This document shows positions 33,291-44,639 of a stretch of DNA of 64,000 nt, in pieces. Both the position numbers and the translations under genes were made by a program. The stretch is from Calliphora vicina (Eukaryota; Arthropoda; Insecta; Diptera; Calliphoridae). The notes below the pieces were generated by a model that did not search any database, was not told where the DNA came from, and was given only the letters and a program-made list of their open reading frames with translations. The first letter of the stretch is position 1, and the number at the start of each line of letters is the position of its first letter. Location of the stretch: contig NC_088780.1 in assembly GCF_958450345.1 (NCBI RefSeq), forward strand, positions 26,001,667 to 26,065,666. The letters run 5' to 3'.

Positions 33291-33617
33291 AATATTGTTA
33301 CGTTTTTACCTTTTCAAAACGTTGGTTTAAATAAACCATATACTTTTGATTGCAAATAAAAGCCGTTTAGTAGTTTAAAAATTGTAACAACTCTTTATTT
33401 ACTTAAAAATGTACAACAACCACAGAATTAAATAGTCACTTCACGTTTTTTTATACACGTTTATAAATTCGCAGAAATACAGACACACTTTATAATGTAC
33501 ACGAATTCACTTTTAAATACAGCACAGTTTAAGGAACTCAGTTGATGTTTATTCAAATAGCGTCTCTGATAAACTCACTAAAGACTGCAACCTCTGCCAC
33601 TATTTATAACACTGTCA

Positions 33618-36040
33618 CACATTGGTTGAAGAGTGGCCGAAATTAATTTTTTTCATGTTCGCCGATTTGGATAATTTTTTGGTATTTTGTTGTCAGATAT
33701 CTGTATATTATGATTCCGTAATATTTGGCTGATATATTTATTATTTGTTTGGACAGACACGATCAAAGTTCATATATGTTCGCTTGTTTAAAATGGCATG
33801 CAAATTTACGGTATATTCAATCTTTTGGTACAATCACAGTAATCATTTGACTTTGTTATATATTTTCGTAAATGACAATTGCCATAGATGAGATTTGCAT
33901 TAAAAAAAGTTGGAAAAAGTGCCATATAAAAAATTTCGTAGAACAAAATATAAACAACATCAAAATTTCAATGTTCATCAACTTCAGAGGACTGCATCTT
34001 TTTAGCGCTGTGGAGCGCTGTTTAACGAAAGATGTCAAATTACAGCTTGAAGTCTCAGCTAAAAGTTAAACAAAAAAATTCAGCTGCTCCTACCTGCTCC
34101 TTTCCAAAAAAACTATAAAGTGATATAGTGATAAAGTAACAAAACATGAATTTTCGTTCATGTATGTTGTTGTTGCCATAATTCTTTAGTTGTAGGAAGG
34201 AGGAATTTATTTATTTATTGTATCAGGTATGCTATCCGAGGGAGCTCAGGAAGCGAGGAATAAAGACTATAGAGCATATAAATTACATCATTCGCGAAGA
34301 ATTTGACGTGTAGCCACTAATGAAGACGATAATCTTTTATTGTCTTTATAAATAGATAATGATGTTAAAAAATTATTAAAAGACTATGCTTAAATTACTT
34401 ATTCATGTTTTTTCTATGGGAGATGGGCGTAAAAGCGGGTGGATCAGGTATATATTTTCAGGACCCCATTCTACAATTATAATATTTATTTTTTGAGAAA
34501 ATTAAGTTGATGCATTAAAAATCAAGGGAGTTATGAAACTTTTTCAATACAAGTTGTATGGGAAGTGGGCGTAAAAGTGGGCGCATCAGGTATATATTTT
34601 CAGGAGCTAATTCTACAATTATAATATTTATTTTTTGAGAAATGAGGTGATGCATTAAAAATCAAGGGAGTTATGAAACTTTTTCAGTACAAGTTGTATG
34701 GGAAGTGGGCGTAAAAGTGGGCGGATATTTTTAAAATTTCACACAAATGATTCTGAGTGTTTAAAAATGCTATGTGCCAAAAATCAATGCCGTAGGTAGT
34801 GTTTATAAAAAACCGACTTTTTAAAAAACCGGTTTGTCGGTTAACCGAAAATTGGGCTTTTTTAGAAAACCGGTTTTTCGGTTAACCGACATCGAAAAAA
34901 CCGGTTAAACCGGTTAACCGTCATATATATGTAGAAAACATAAAATGTCCAATAAAGTATATACAGCTTTAAAATTTGTAGTTTTTAGTAGTCAGGAATG
35001 GTTAATATAAAATACCTATGAATATACAAAAGTGCTAAGTCCATTTTATTTTGTAAAAATTTCAAAATTATTATCTCAGTCAAATGGAATTGAGTATAAA
35101 TATGTTACTAAATATATAATATACTTGTTTTAATTATTGGTTTATTCATTAAATTTTTCTGATATGGAACAGAAAATGTAGCAAGTCCCAAAAAAGGACC
35201 TATAGGATGCAAACGTACTTCTTCTTAGCTGTGATTATTTGTCATTATAAATCATACCAAATAATTAATAAAATAATTATGGATTTTGGAACGTTGTTAT
35301 TTCTGAAAAGGACTTTGTACACTAAGCTAACGAAATGAATAATAAAATAAAATTTTAAGAACAAAACACACTAATGAAGTCAAATTGATTGAAAGAAGGT
35401 ATGCACATCAAATACAACTTGACGTTTGGTAAAATCATCACTAAGTTTATAATGAATCATTATTAAGTTTTTTCTTAACTCTAGAATTCTGCGGAATTTA
35501 ATTTTTATAGTTTGATTATGTGCAATTTATTCTGAAAAAGTTTTTAAGTAAAGTCATCGTCCTCTACTATTTAGAATCATTACAATTCTTAAAAAATATC
35601 AATCTAAATAGGTTTAAATTGTAAATCAGCAGTTTAGGTATCAACAGACCAATAATGTTTGTACAATGAATATAAAAAATGCACACAACCATGAGATTTC
35701 TTAATTTTAAACCTAAATTTTAAAAACCGGTTAACCGAGTGATAAAAACCGGATAAACCGGTTAACCGAAAATCAACATTTTAAATTAACCGGTTCGCAA
35801 AAAACCGAGATTTCGAAGAAAAACCGGGTTTTCGGTTAACCGGTTAACCGGTTTATAAACACTAGCCGTAGGTCAAAATTTAATTTTCACTTTGTATGGG
35901 AGGTGGGCGTAAAAGTGGATCATTTTGATTTTTAAATTTTTTCTTGATTCAAATAAAAAATTCCTATGTGCCAAGTTTCATTGTTCTTGGACAACTTCTT
36001 CTATTTTTAGCCGCTCGTTGTATGAACTTTAACCAATGTG
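33618..36040. mobile_element. TIR element CACATTGGTT, 5-bp TSD TGTCA
   Basis: CACATTGGTTGAAG and the inverted CTTTAACCAATGTG bound the insertion, with TGTCA at 33613-33617 and 36041-36045. The LTR at 7982-8579 acts as the empty site. Excluding the nested hAT-like element, it is about 1.35 kb. Three direct 'GGGAAGTGGGCGTAAAAGTGGGCGG' type blocks (34420-34730, 35900) lie inside. No transposase is seen. The 5-bp TSD and CAC start recall Transib, but the heptamer (CACATTG) does not fit its consensus. Confidence 0.75.
34797..35864. mobile_element. hAT-like MITE with CGGTTAACCG subterminal palindromes
   Basis: Flanked by the 8-bp TSD GCCGTAGG (34789-34796, 35865-35872). The terminal inverted repeat is TAGTGTTTATAAA. 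Seven copies of the perfect palindrome CGGTTAACCG or its overlaps cluster within about 125 bp of the left end and 150 bp of the right end, and none lie in the middle. 8-bp TSD and a TAGTG start fit hAT. The 1-kb interior is AT-rich without a coding remnant. Confidence 0.9.
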
Positions 36041-36365
36041 TGTCATCTGCACTCTAGATTGTTTTTTAACTGTCTAGAGCTTTCTAATATATACGCCATC
36101 TGCGGTGTACTTTCTACAATGTTCTTTAACTGAATATTCGAATTCGAATATACGGTCGCAGAAAACAGCGTTGCCTTACTTACGATCAATGGTCAACTGA
36201 AAGCTGTTATTCAATGTTAATAATGCCCACAGATATGTTACAGTTTGCTATTAGAGCACTGCTATTTGAAAGCATTTTGCTACTTTTAAAACAGCCGTTA
36301 AAATCGTTATATTTGAATTCAAGTACAATTTCGTAACAATATATTAATATACGAAATTACCTAAA

Positions 36366-36645
36366 ATTTGGATCTTCCTTGTATGTTTTTAAATCTGTAT
36401 TGGATTTAACTTTTCGTATCCAATAGTCCGAGTACTGAGCTAACCGAACTGCTTTCCTACTGGATGTGTTAGGAGCTCTTTTGAAAATGCTTTCTATTTA
36501 TTTTCTTTAGAAACATCATGTGGACCATTCTTTCAACATGAACTAGGTTTTCTATCAACGGAACAGGTCTCCCGATACATTGGAATCATTTTGACGGCAG
36601 AACTTTGATTGTTTGGACAACTTTTTGTAGGACCATGTTGGGTTT
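36366..36645 (-). pseudogene. ITm-type (Tc1/mariner-related) transposase fragment
   Basis: Minus-strand pieces NPTWSYKKLSKQSKFCRQ and WIRKVKSNTDLKTYKEDPNF correspond, in order, to NPTWSYIKLAKKSKVCRQ and LIRKDKANAGLKTYKAQQVP in the longer copy at 50290-52582. This is the DNA-binding half of a Tc1/mariner-superfamily transposase. It is broken by stops and joins abruptly to the gag-like sequence at 36646. Confidence 0.75.
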
Positions 36646-37198
36646 TTTTGTCGTGGTTATTGCTGGCCCCGGAGCGACCTTTTTATCGGCAACTTTTCTC
36701 CTTTTCGGCGATTTTTCTCCCTCTGTCTGAGAACGATTACGCTTTGACCTCTCTGTGTCTACGGCTGCTGCCTTAGATGTGCTGGGTACGGAATTCAAAA
36801 ACTTTTGATAGTCATCTACCACAACTTGGTATTTTGCGCGATCTTCCTCATCACGTTCATGGGGTGCACCAGTGGAAGCATTCATATCAATTTTGTTAAG
36901 AAGGAATAGCGCTTTGGTGTATCTTGATTTGAGGATGTCTTCCTGACTCTTCTTCTTTTTTCTTCTTTTCTTCAACTGGTCGCCAACCTTGGCGTCCGAT
37001 TGAGTATGTTCTTTTGTAGGGTTTTTAGAGGGCGTACTCTACTGCCGTACTGTGTCGTTCACTCATGCTGCCTGACATTTCGACCAAAGTCTCTTGGCTA
37101 GAGGCTAACAGGTCATCTTCTGAAGATGATCCGAGATCATCGTTTCTCTTCACGGTGTTGTGGTTGTTGTTGTTTTTGTTTTCATTATTGGAGTTCAT
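36646..37198 (-). pseudogene. Gag-like ORF1 remnant of a retroelement (tentative)
   Basis: From an ATG at 37196-37198 the frame reads MNSNNENKNNNNHNTVKR, then an acidic Ser-rich stretch (GSSSEDDLLASSQETLVEMS), then a stop caused by a one-base frameshift near 37035. The next frame continues with TQSDAKVGDQLKKRRKKKKS, then ILKSRYTKALFLLNKIDMN, DEEDRAKYQVVVDDYQKFLN and a basic Ser/Lys-rich tail (RSQTEGEKSPKRRKVADKK). About 185 residues remain. The balanced composition, higher GC and coherent basic/acidic blocks look like real past coding. Layout and charge pattern resemble the N-terminal part of ORF1 of fly non-LTR retroelements. A host exon cannot be excluded. The upstream GC-rich 150 bp (37199-37350) may be its 5' UTR. 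Confidence 0.5.
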
Positions 37199-37334
37199 TT
37201 TTGGTCCCACGAGTAGGCACGTAAAGGGATGGATCATCCATGTAGTGACGGCGTACATAGACTGGACAAAAATAGTTGCAACCGGCCCGTGTCCTACCAC
37301 CGGAGGGGAGCTGTTATCGATTAATCCACTTTTA

Positions 37335-38230
37335 CCACTAGAAAATGTATTAGAATGGACTTTGATTAGAAAATGCTAATGTTAGAAGAACACATATTTC
37401 GTCGAATAGAAAATATGTTAGAATAAAAGACAAATTTCTTCTAGAAAATGTGTTGAAATCGCAAACAGATTTCGTCTTTCAGATGAGTTTGAATCGAATA
37501 CAGATTTTAACCAGAAAATGTGTAAGCATTAAAGACAAAGTTTTGAAATATGTTCGAAAAGAAGACAAATCCCTTCTTTAAGATGTATACGAAGCAATCA
37601 TAGATTTTGTATAGAAAATGTGTAGAAATTGATCATAGATTTCGTCTAGGTAATTTTTAATCGAAGATAGATTTTGTTTTCAAATCAATGACAAATTATG
37701 AGCAGAAAATATGTTCGAATCAATAGTATATATCATTAAGATAATGTATTCAAATCAATGATAGATTTTGTCTAGAAATTGTGTTTCTTATCAAAGACAT
37801 ATTTCATCTAGAAAATGTGTTGGAATCTCAAACAGATTTCGAAAACATATTTTGCCAAGAAAATGTGTTCTCATTGAAGATAGATTCCGTTTTTAAAATG
37901 TGTTCGAATCAGACAGAGATTTCGCTTTAATCAGAGACAGATATTGTCTGGAAAATCAGTTAAATTTAAAAACAGATATCTTTGGGAATTGTGTTCAAAG
38001 CTAATACAGTTTTTAGGAAGAAAATATCTTCAAATAGAATATAGTTTTTAAGATAAAAATGTACTTAAATAGAGTTAGATATTTTTGTTAAATTGTGTTC
38101 AAATCTAAGAAAGATTTCTTCCAGAAAACATGTACTAATTGCAGACATACTTCGTAGAGAAAATAAGACATACATATGAATTCAAATTAAAGATAGGTGG
38201 TATATTACTAGAAATATAGATTAAAGAAAT
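37335..38230 (+). repeat. Degenerate 35-bp minisatellite (array 4)
   Basis: The monomer is approximately TCTAGAAAAT-GTGTTCGAAT-CAAAGACAGA-TTTCG (35 bp); good units lie at 37440-37480, 37610-37650 and 37800-37840. About 24 units remain, highly diverged. It is unrelated in sequence to the other arrays. It ends against 'GGCTACAAACGGTATAACAAAATCAATATG' (38260-38310), which resembles a family C 3' end. Confidence 0.85.
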
Positions 38231-38646
38231 ATTATGACTGTTAATTTTAAAACTACATCAGAGTTTTATGCAAACCTCAAGGCTACAAACGGTATAACAA
38301 AATCAATATGCCCACTTGTTTACGTTACAAGCCATAAAAAACATGAAACGTATGAAATTATGGCTTAAAATGTTTTCGACGACGAGACACAATTTCTTCT
38401 ACAATTTTTTTTTGTAGCTGTAATGGAAATTTTCTCGATACTTCTACTGCTGCCGCAGCTGCTCCATGTTGTTGTTGTACTAGTGCAACTTAAAATTATG
38501 AACTTGTCGCGTTTCTTTTGTTGTTTTCCTTGTCAAACAGCAAAGCAAAAAAAAAACACTGAAATAATAACAATTTTACTGTAAAAGTTTCACATCATGT
38601 TGAAAGTGATGTTAACGATGATGCCATTGAGTATATGTATGAATAC
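38231..38646. other. Family C-like 3' end, then unique DNA
   Basis: 38255-38310 resembles the family C 3' end seen at 57040-57070 (TTACAAATGGTATGACAAAATC). The rest is unique, with GCTGCCGCAGCTGCTCC at 38450. No gene. Confidence 0.5.
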
Positions 38647-39019
38647 TAGGGTGATCAGTATTTTTTCGGATCACATCAATATATATATATATTTATCCAT
38701 AGAGCCAATAAGTTTTAGTTCGCCGAGAAGAGCGGAATAATTTATTCGTTCGAATAGCATCATTAGCTATATTTATCTATAACACTATGCAACAAATGAA
38801 GACTTTTGGAAAAACACAAGATCATGACAGTATAGGTTCGATTCTACTACCAAAGGGTAGTTAAACATTGTACTCAGTTTGTCCATTTTGGTGACCGATT
38901 TTTTTTTATGAGCCCCCAAAGTTTCTGAAAATCAGTGGGGCCTCTAAAAATGGTGTCATCAGTTTTTGGTTAACAGCTAATTCAGACTTTGTGATACGGC
39001 TTAACTTGATATGGCAATA

Positions 39020-40560
39020 ATATAGCTAAGAGTCCGCCAAATAAATTTTGTTAAAATTTGTTTCCAAAAAATAGCTTTTTCGTGCACTTTTGTTGAAAAA
39101 ATATGAGAAGAAAAATTTTTTTTTACTTTTTTTAGAATTACCAGGGACTCCTAATTTTTCAATAACAATATTTTGCAAAGTTGTAACTACGGTCAATCTG
39201 AATAACTCTTGTGAACATATCAATGTAATCCGAACATATCTAGACATTCTAAATAGCTGTCAAAAATCACTTTGTAGCTTAAAATTTTTATTTTTTTTCT
39301 ATTTTTTGACTCTAAAACAAAAATTGTTTGTTAAAAATGTATGTTCGAGGTTATACTTCTCTATTGTGCTGGAATAACGAAGAATGGGCAAATCATTATC
39401 GGTATGATCCGGGCACATCACTTTATCCAATATTGATCACGCAAGACCGACTTGATGCAAGATATGAAAAAACATTAAAATTTTTGAAAGTGGGCAAGGT
39501 TTGTGGAGCTTCTGAAGAGTATATATAAGCATTTTATATAAGTTTTTGATATCGGTGGAAACCTTATGACTTGGAGATTGACATTTTAGTGAAATGAATT
39601 AATTTTGTGTTTTTTCGTACTTATTTTACTTTAAAAACTAACTATATTATAAAATGGTGATTTTCCATCAAGAAAAATAAAAAATTTGAACAGTTACAGA
39701 CATCACAATAAAATTTGGAAGTAATATAGACCTAAATGTTCTTAAGTCAATGGAATCACTAATGTTGCCATTCTTTGTTTTCAAACATCGAAATTCCTAA
39801 AACGGGGAAAATGTGTTCCAAAAATTGAGTTTTTTTTTAGAAAAGAGCCCACTTTGACGTTATTTACAGTATGATAGTAAAAACGTTTTGTGTCTATATA
39901 AGCAACATAAAGGGCTATGCAACTATGACGAGCTTTTGAGGATAGATGATTTGCGTTTTTAGAATTTTTTACTCAAACCTAAAATTTTGTTTCAAAATTG
40001 GCCAAGTTGGGATAGGGCTGGGGGATACAATGTCCGCTTAAGTTAGTCAAATTTTACTTCATACATTAAGTTTTCTTTCCAGAGCATAAAAAAATGTATT
40101 TAGCCACGAAGAAAATTAGTTTTTATAAAAGAAAAAATATGGGGACTTTTTTGGGAAAAAACTTAAAAAACACACGCATACAAAGTTGAAATATATAAAA
40201 AGATGTTTCAATTTTGGATGCATGTAACTTTTTATAGGGACTAAATAATTGTTATCAGGTTTGTTTTATTTTCTTTAGAATTTTATCGCAAATATACGTC
40301 GTATATAAAAAACAAATTTCGACCTTTCGTAGGCCCATCATATATAAAGATCGAGCAAAATTAAAAATAAAAAAATTAAACCTAAATATCTCTTGAACTA
40401 AAAGAGATAACCTACAGATAGAAGCATAGATAGTCCTTGAGAAGATTAGACCTTCTCAAGGACTATCAACATTTTAAATTTCAGCTCATTCGGATCATAA
40501 ATGGCTTTTTGGCGATTTTTTTTTAAATGTGTGACATCGAGGGTCCACTCACTGATCCCC
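39020..40560 (+). repeat. Dispersed repeat E, copy 3
   Basis: Collinear with 15690-16960 over 'AAATTCCTAAAACGGGGAAA', 'GCCCACTTTGACGTTATTTAC', 'AAAATTGGCCAAGTTGGGAT' and 'CTAAATATCTCTTGAAC'. The short frames inside are not conserved between copies, so they are not genes. Confidence 0.65.
40429..40467. repeat. Perfect 16-bp inverted repeat, 7-nt loop
   Basis: GATAGTCCTTGAGAAG (40429-40444), loop ATTAGAC, then CTTCTCAAGGACTATC (40452-40467). The equivalent place in other repeat E copies (16850, 12210) has one arm only, so this is a local inverted duplication, as produced by fold-back replication slippage. Confidence 0.9.
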
Positions 40561-41583
40561 ATTCCGAACACCTCAGCCGAGTAGATAATACAGCACAACA
40601 TAGAAGTGTGGTCTGTATGTTGGAAACACGATAGTGCTAAAATGAAGAGACATAGCTGGCTGCAATTTTTCACAAATATTCTGTGTTGATAAGGTAGAAA
40701 TTGAAAATTGGTCCATGATTTCACCTAGCCCCCATACAAATGTCCAAATGAGCAGACATAAATATGTTGATTATGCGGTAATCCTAAATCAGTTCTACGT
40801 ACTCTCAAATTTTATTGTAAAGTATGGCTAAAATCGGGCAATATTTATCCCTAGTCCCCATATAAGCTCCTCATCAGAAAATAACTCGAAATTTTTTTTG
40901 TTTTTAATTCTTATTTAATGGTTATTATCGACATTTTTTTTTTAAATTTTGTTGAAAATGTAAAACTTGTGATTTGAGATATGCATGAAATTATATGATT
41001 GTTTTTGGTATCAAGTTATAAAGAAATTATCGGCGTCAGAAAATTTTTATGTTTTATATTCAATCATCTATTGGTTAATAAAATACCAAAACTATTTTTA
41101 ATTAACTTTTTTCATGATTAAATTTTCAAAAAATACAAATGATTTTTTTGATTTACGGTCGGTATTGAAAATTTGTTTAAAATATTTCAAAAACTTTTTA
41201 TTTTCATATGTATCGGGTATGTATTTATAAAAACAAATAAGGCAAATAAAAATGTCAAGAAAATATAAAATAAAAATAAAATTTTCAGAAAAATATCAAT
41301 CAACAAAGAAATCAAATATTTGTAATACTATCGTGTAAACAATAAATGTTTTTTCGAAACGATTTTTTGAAATACCGACCGACTGATTTCAATAATATTT
41401 TAAATTTGAAAAGTATTAGTACTCAGTATTGCCGTCTATAAATACGTTAAACAAGACTTGAAACTTCGAATAAAATGTAGAACCTCTAAAGGTTATCCAA
41501 TATTGCTAAAATGTTCAGCATTGTGTATTTAAATGTCGGAGATCATTTTTACACCGAAAAAGTGCAAAATAAGAGCCTCCCTA

Positions 41584-44500
41584 ATGTATTGGCATGTGTA
41601 TGTATATCGGCTGATGCTTGTGCCCCTGGTCTTGGTTTATTTTTATGCACCAAACTATGCAGATTTTATATTTTTCGTTTGAAATGTAAAGCTTGAAAAA
41701 TATGGAGGGGAACACGAAAAAAAAAACAAAATAAAAAACTAAGTAAAATGAAAATGCTAAAATGAGTGAGTAAGTGAGCAAGCTAGCGAGTGAGTGAGTG
41801 ACTGACATTGGCACGTGTTGTCAGCAATTTTAATATCATCATTTGATTGTTTGTTGGTGTTTTTGTTGTTGTTGTAAGGTTAGACAGTGGTAAGCGCTGA
41901 TAAAAGAGTTGATACTAATTTGCAAATATTTCAAAAAAATACATACAATTTTAATAACGATCAATTTTAAAAATAGTTTGTAAAGAATATATTAATGATG
42001 AAACTCTAAAACGAAGAGATCGAGAAAAACTATAATTATTTTCGTACTCTATGGAATCTAACAAAACAGAATTGCTACATGAAAATCCCTGCATATTTGT
42101 TTGTTTATTTTTGTATCACTGGAAATCATACTAAGTAAGTAATAAAATTGCTTTGATAGATTTCAAAAAATATTTAAAACACAGGATTTTAGAACATTTT
42201 TTGGGACTTAGCCGAAGTTTGTTTTACGTTTTTTAAAAATTAGATTTATTTTTAAAAAATTTTACACCACTGTACCTTACAGCCAACAAATTTCTTTGCC
42301 ATTAAAGAAATTTAACATTCTGAGTACCCTCGCGTATCCTTTTTTTCCTGCAATTGTTTTTTTTTTGTAAATGTTACTTTGTTTTTGGTTCATTAGTATG
42401 TTTCACTTATTTTTATTTCATTAAAATGACGACCATGGGACACCTTTAAATATCTCTGCAACCAATGAACCAAATAAAATTTTCAAACCATATTTATGCA
42501 GTTGTTGGATATCTTTGTTTTTTACAGCAGCTTTTTAGGGGTAAACAAATATGGTAACTGGTGTAGAGTTTTTCGTGGGGATTGTTTTTTTTTCTCTCTT
42601 TTGGTATTATCCCTGCAGTTATCCTGGCTGTTGTTTGCTGGTGTCTTAATCAAATGTATTCACTTCAATGAATATGTCTTCATATTTAGTAGTGGCAAAA
42701 ACTGGCACAGGAAGTGGTAAGGCGAGAGTGGCAGCGGGCTGTTGTAAATCGAGTCCTTTTTTTGTTTAATACATATTGATGCTGCTACTAAAGCTGTTGT
42801 TTTAGTTCACTTGGATTGCGTTTTAACGTTTTTTTTTGTTGTTGCTTCACTCAGCCGTCATTCGTTTGTTTGTTTCTTGCTGTCGTTGTTGTTTTGTTGT
42901 TGCCTGTGTTTCAGTAGATCTCAGTGATTGCATTAGGATAACAAGGAGTCTTACTGTGCACCAGTCAGCCACTGTGACATCTGTATGATTTTACAGTCTT
43001 ACTCCGTTCCATTCGTTTCGTTCGTTCATTTGCCCTTTCATTCGTTCGTTATCCACAACGTAAATGAAAATTTAATTTATATGTTGCCTCTTTTATTTCC
43101 GTTTCGTTTTTTTTGTTGATGTTTTTCTACTTCATTTCTTTGTATTTCTGGATTTCATCTTGCTCTTGGTATTCGTTTCGCAATAAAGCATTTCTGTGTG
43201 ATTTAATTTTCACTTTGAGTTATTATAGATTGTAAAAGGTTCGCTTTTTTTCTTATTTCTTCAACTTGTGTGTCTCTGTTTTTATGGCGCAAATTGAAGC
43301 ACTTGAAATTTCAATATTTTATCAAGTGTCAGAAAAATGGATTGTAAAAGAAATTTAAAACAAGAACAAACAATTAAAAAACTTAAGGAACTGAATAGTT
43401 AAATGAAAATTGAATTTAAAGTAGAAGATTTAGTAAAAATTATTATAGTCATTATATGTATTTGGAAAATACTTAAGAAAGTCCTTGAAAATATTCACAC
43501 CTTAGCAAAAAACACAATTAATTTGGAAAAATCGTTAACATTTAAATTTAAGGTTATTTTAATACTTTAACTTATCGAATCATAAACTCTAATAGCTGCT
43601 TATTTTAAAATTAAATACCTTTTTACGCATTCAATTAAGTACTTATTTCCCTGCATTATTTCCATTATTAATATGTTTTTATTTCATAATTTTGCATAAT
43701 TTGTAGGTCTGTAGAATATGCTCTTAAACAATAAGATTTCAGCTAAAAGCTATTTTAAAAAGTACTAAGACTTTAACTTACTTTTATTAAAACTAATAAA
43801 AAAATATACATATATTAAATACGTTAATAACACTTAAAATATTTCGCTTTATTATGAGCCAGTGGTAAGAAAATTAAACGAAGTCTGCCCAAAATAAAGA
43901 TTGACTACTTCCTGTTTGCTTTTTCTGGCTGTGGCTGGTAATAACTTCTTATTATTTGTAGGTTTATGAAAAGAGCTAAAAAAATATCTTAGTGCAAAGA
44001 TGAAGCTAAATGAAAACAACATAAAAATTTCAATTATCTTAAATGATTAACATTGTTTCTTGTAAAATAGATAGCTACAGGGGGAATAACATATTGAGGA
44101 ACAAAGAAATTTGGAAACTGTAACCCTGACTAAGGAAATTTGTAATAAATGCAGAAAACGAACTGGTTTGGAGGCTTGTGAAAATAAAGATTAGAAATAT
44201 CACAGTTATAAAATAACACAACACGTAATTGGTTTAAGTTTTTTAAAATTAGATAACATATTGAATAACCTCTAAATTATTTCCAGGTTTTCTTGCAAAA
44301 ATAACAAGCACCAGTATTACAGTAACCAATACTGAATAAGTCCATTAAGACCTAAAAACGCACGTTAAAGTATATAGCCATGCTTAAGTAACAAATTCCC
44401 TTCATATACTATTTGAACTGGTCTTTACCATTTAGGAATCAGTAACGTGATAAGTTCTGTACCAATTATTATCCCTCTACACTATAGAGAGAATATTGCT

Positions 44501-44639
44501 CTCATTTCAGACCCAATAACTTACCAAAGAAACAGGAATCTTCGCTCCAGAACAACAGAACTCTTAATCAGCAAAACATTTTCACACCAGTCACAACAAT
44601 ACCGGAAGTATCAATCTCAGTAACAATCCGCAACTTATA
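41584..44639. other. Unique DNA with simple repeats; no gene
   Basis: Contains a GAGTGAGTGAGTGACTG run at 41765-41805, TTGTTGTTGT runs near 41860 and 42880, and a TTCGTTCG-rich stretch at 43010-43050. The frames seen (41511, 42496) lack any domain. This is the longest stretch without recognised mobile DNA and could be intronic host sequence. Confidence 0.5.

Larger units (their letters stand above)
33296..36338 (-). mobile_element. Solo LTR, TSD ATAT, split by a TIR element
   Basis: On the minus strand it runs from TGTTACGAAATTG (36338) to AAAAACGTAACA (33296). It is flanked by ATAT on both sides (33292-33295, 36339-36342). The two halves, 33296-33617 and 36041-36338, together match the LTR at 7982-8579 along its whole length. 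The ends are better preserved than in the other copy (a true CGTAACA). No internal retroelement sequence is attached. Confidence 0.9.
38649..41581. mobile_element. Composite repeat nest 3, inverted TAGGG/CCCTA termini
   Basis: The left end is TA|GGGTGATCAGTATTTTT and the right end GCAAAATAAGAGCCTCCC|TA. The right 140 bp share AACCTCTAAAGGTTATCC and TTCAGCATT words with nests 1 and 4. It contains repeat E copy 3 and a short family B piece (40700-40870). No transposase is seen. Confidence 0.5.

Noticed and set aside
37025..37379. Plus-strand 104-codon frame at 37065-37379
   Set aside because: It is the antisense shadow of the better supported minus-strand gag-like relic.
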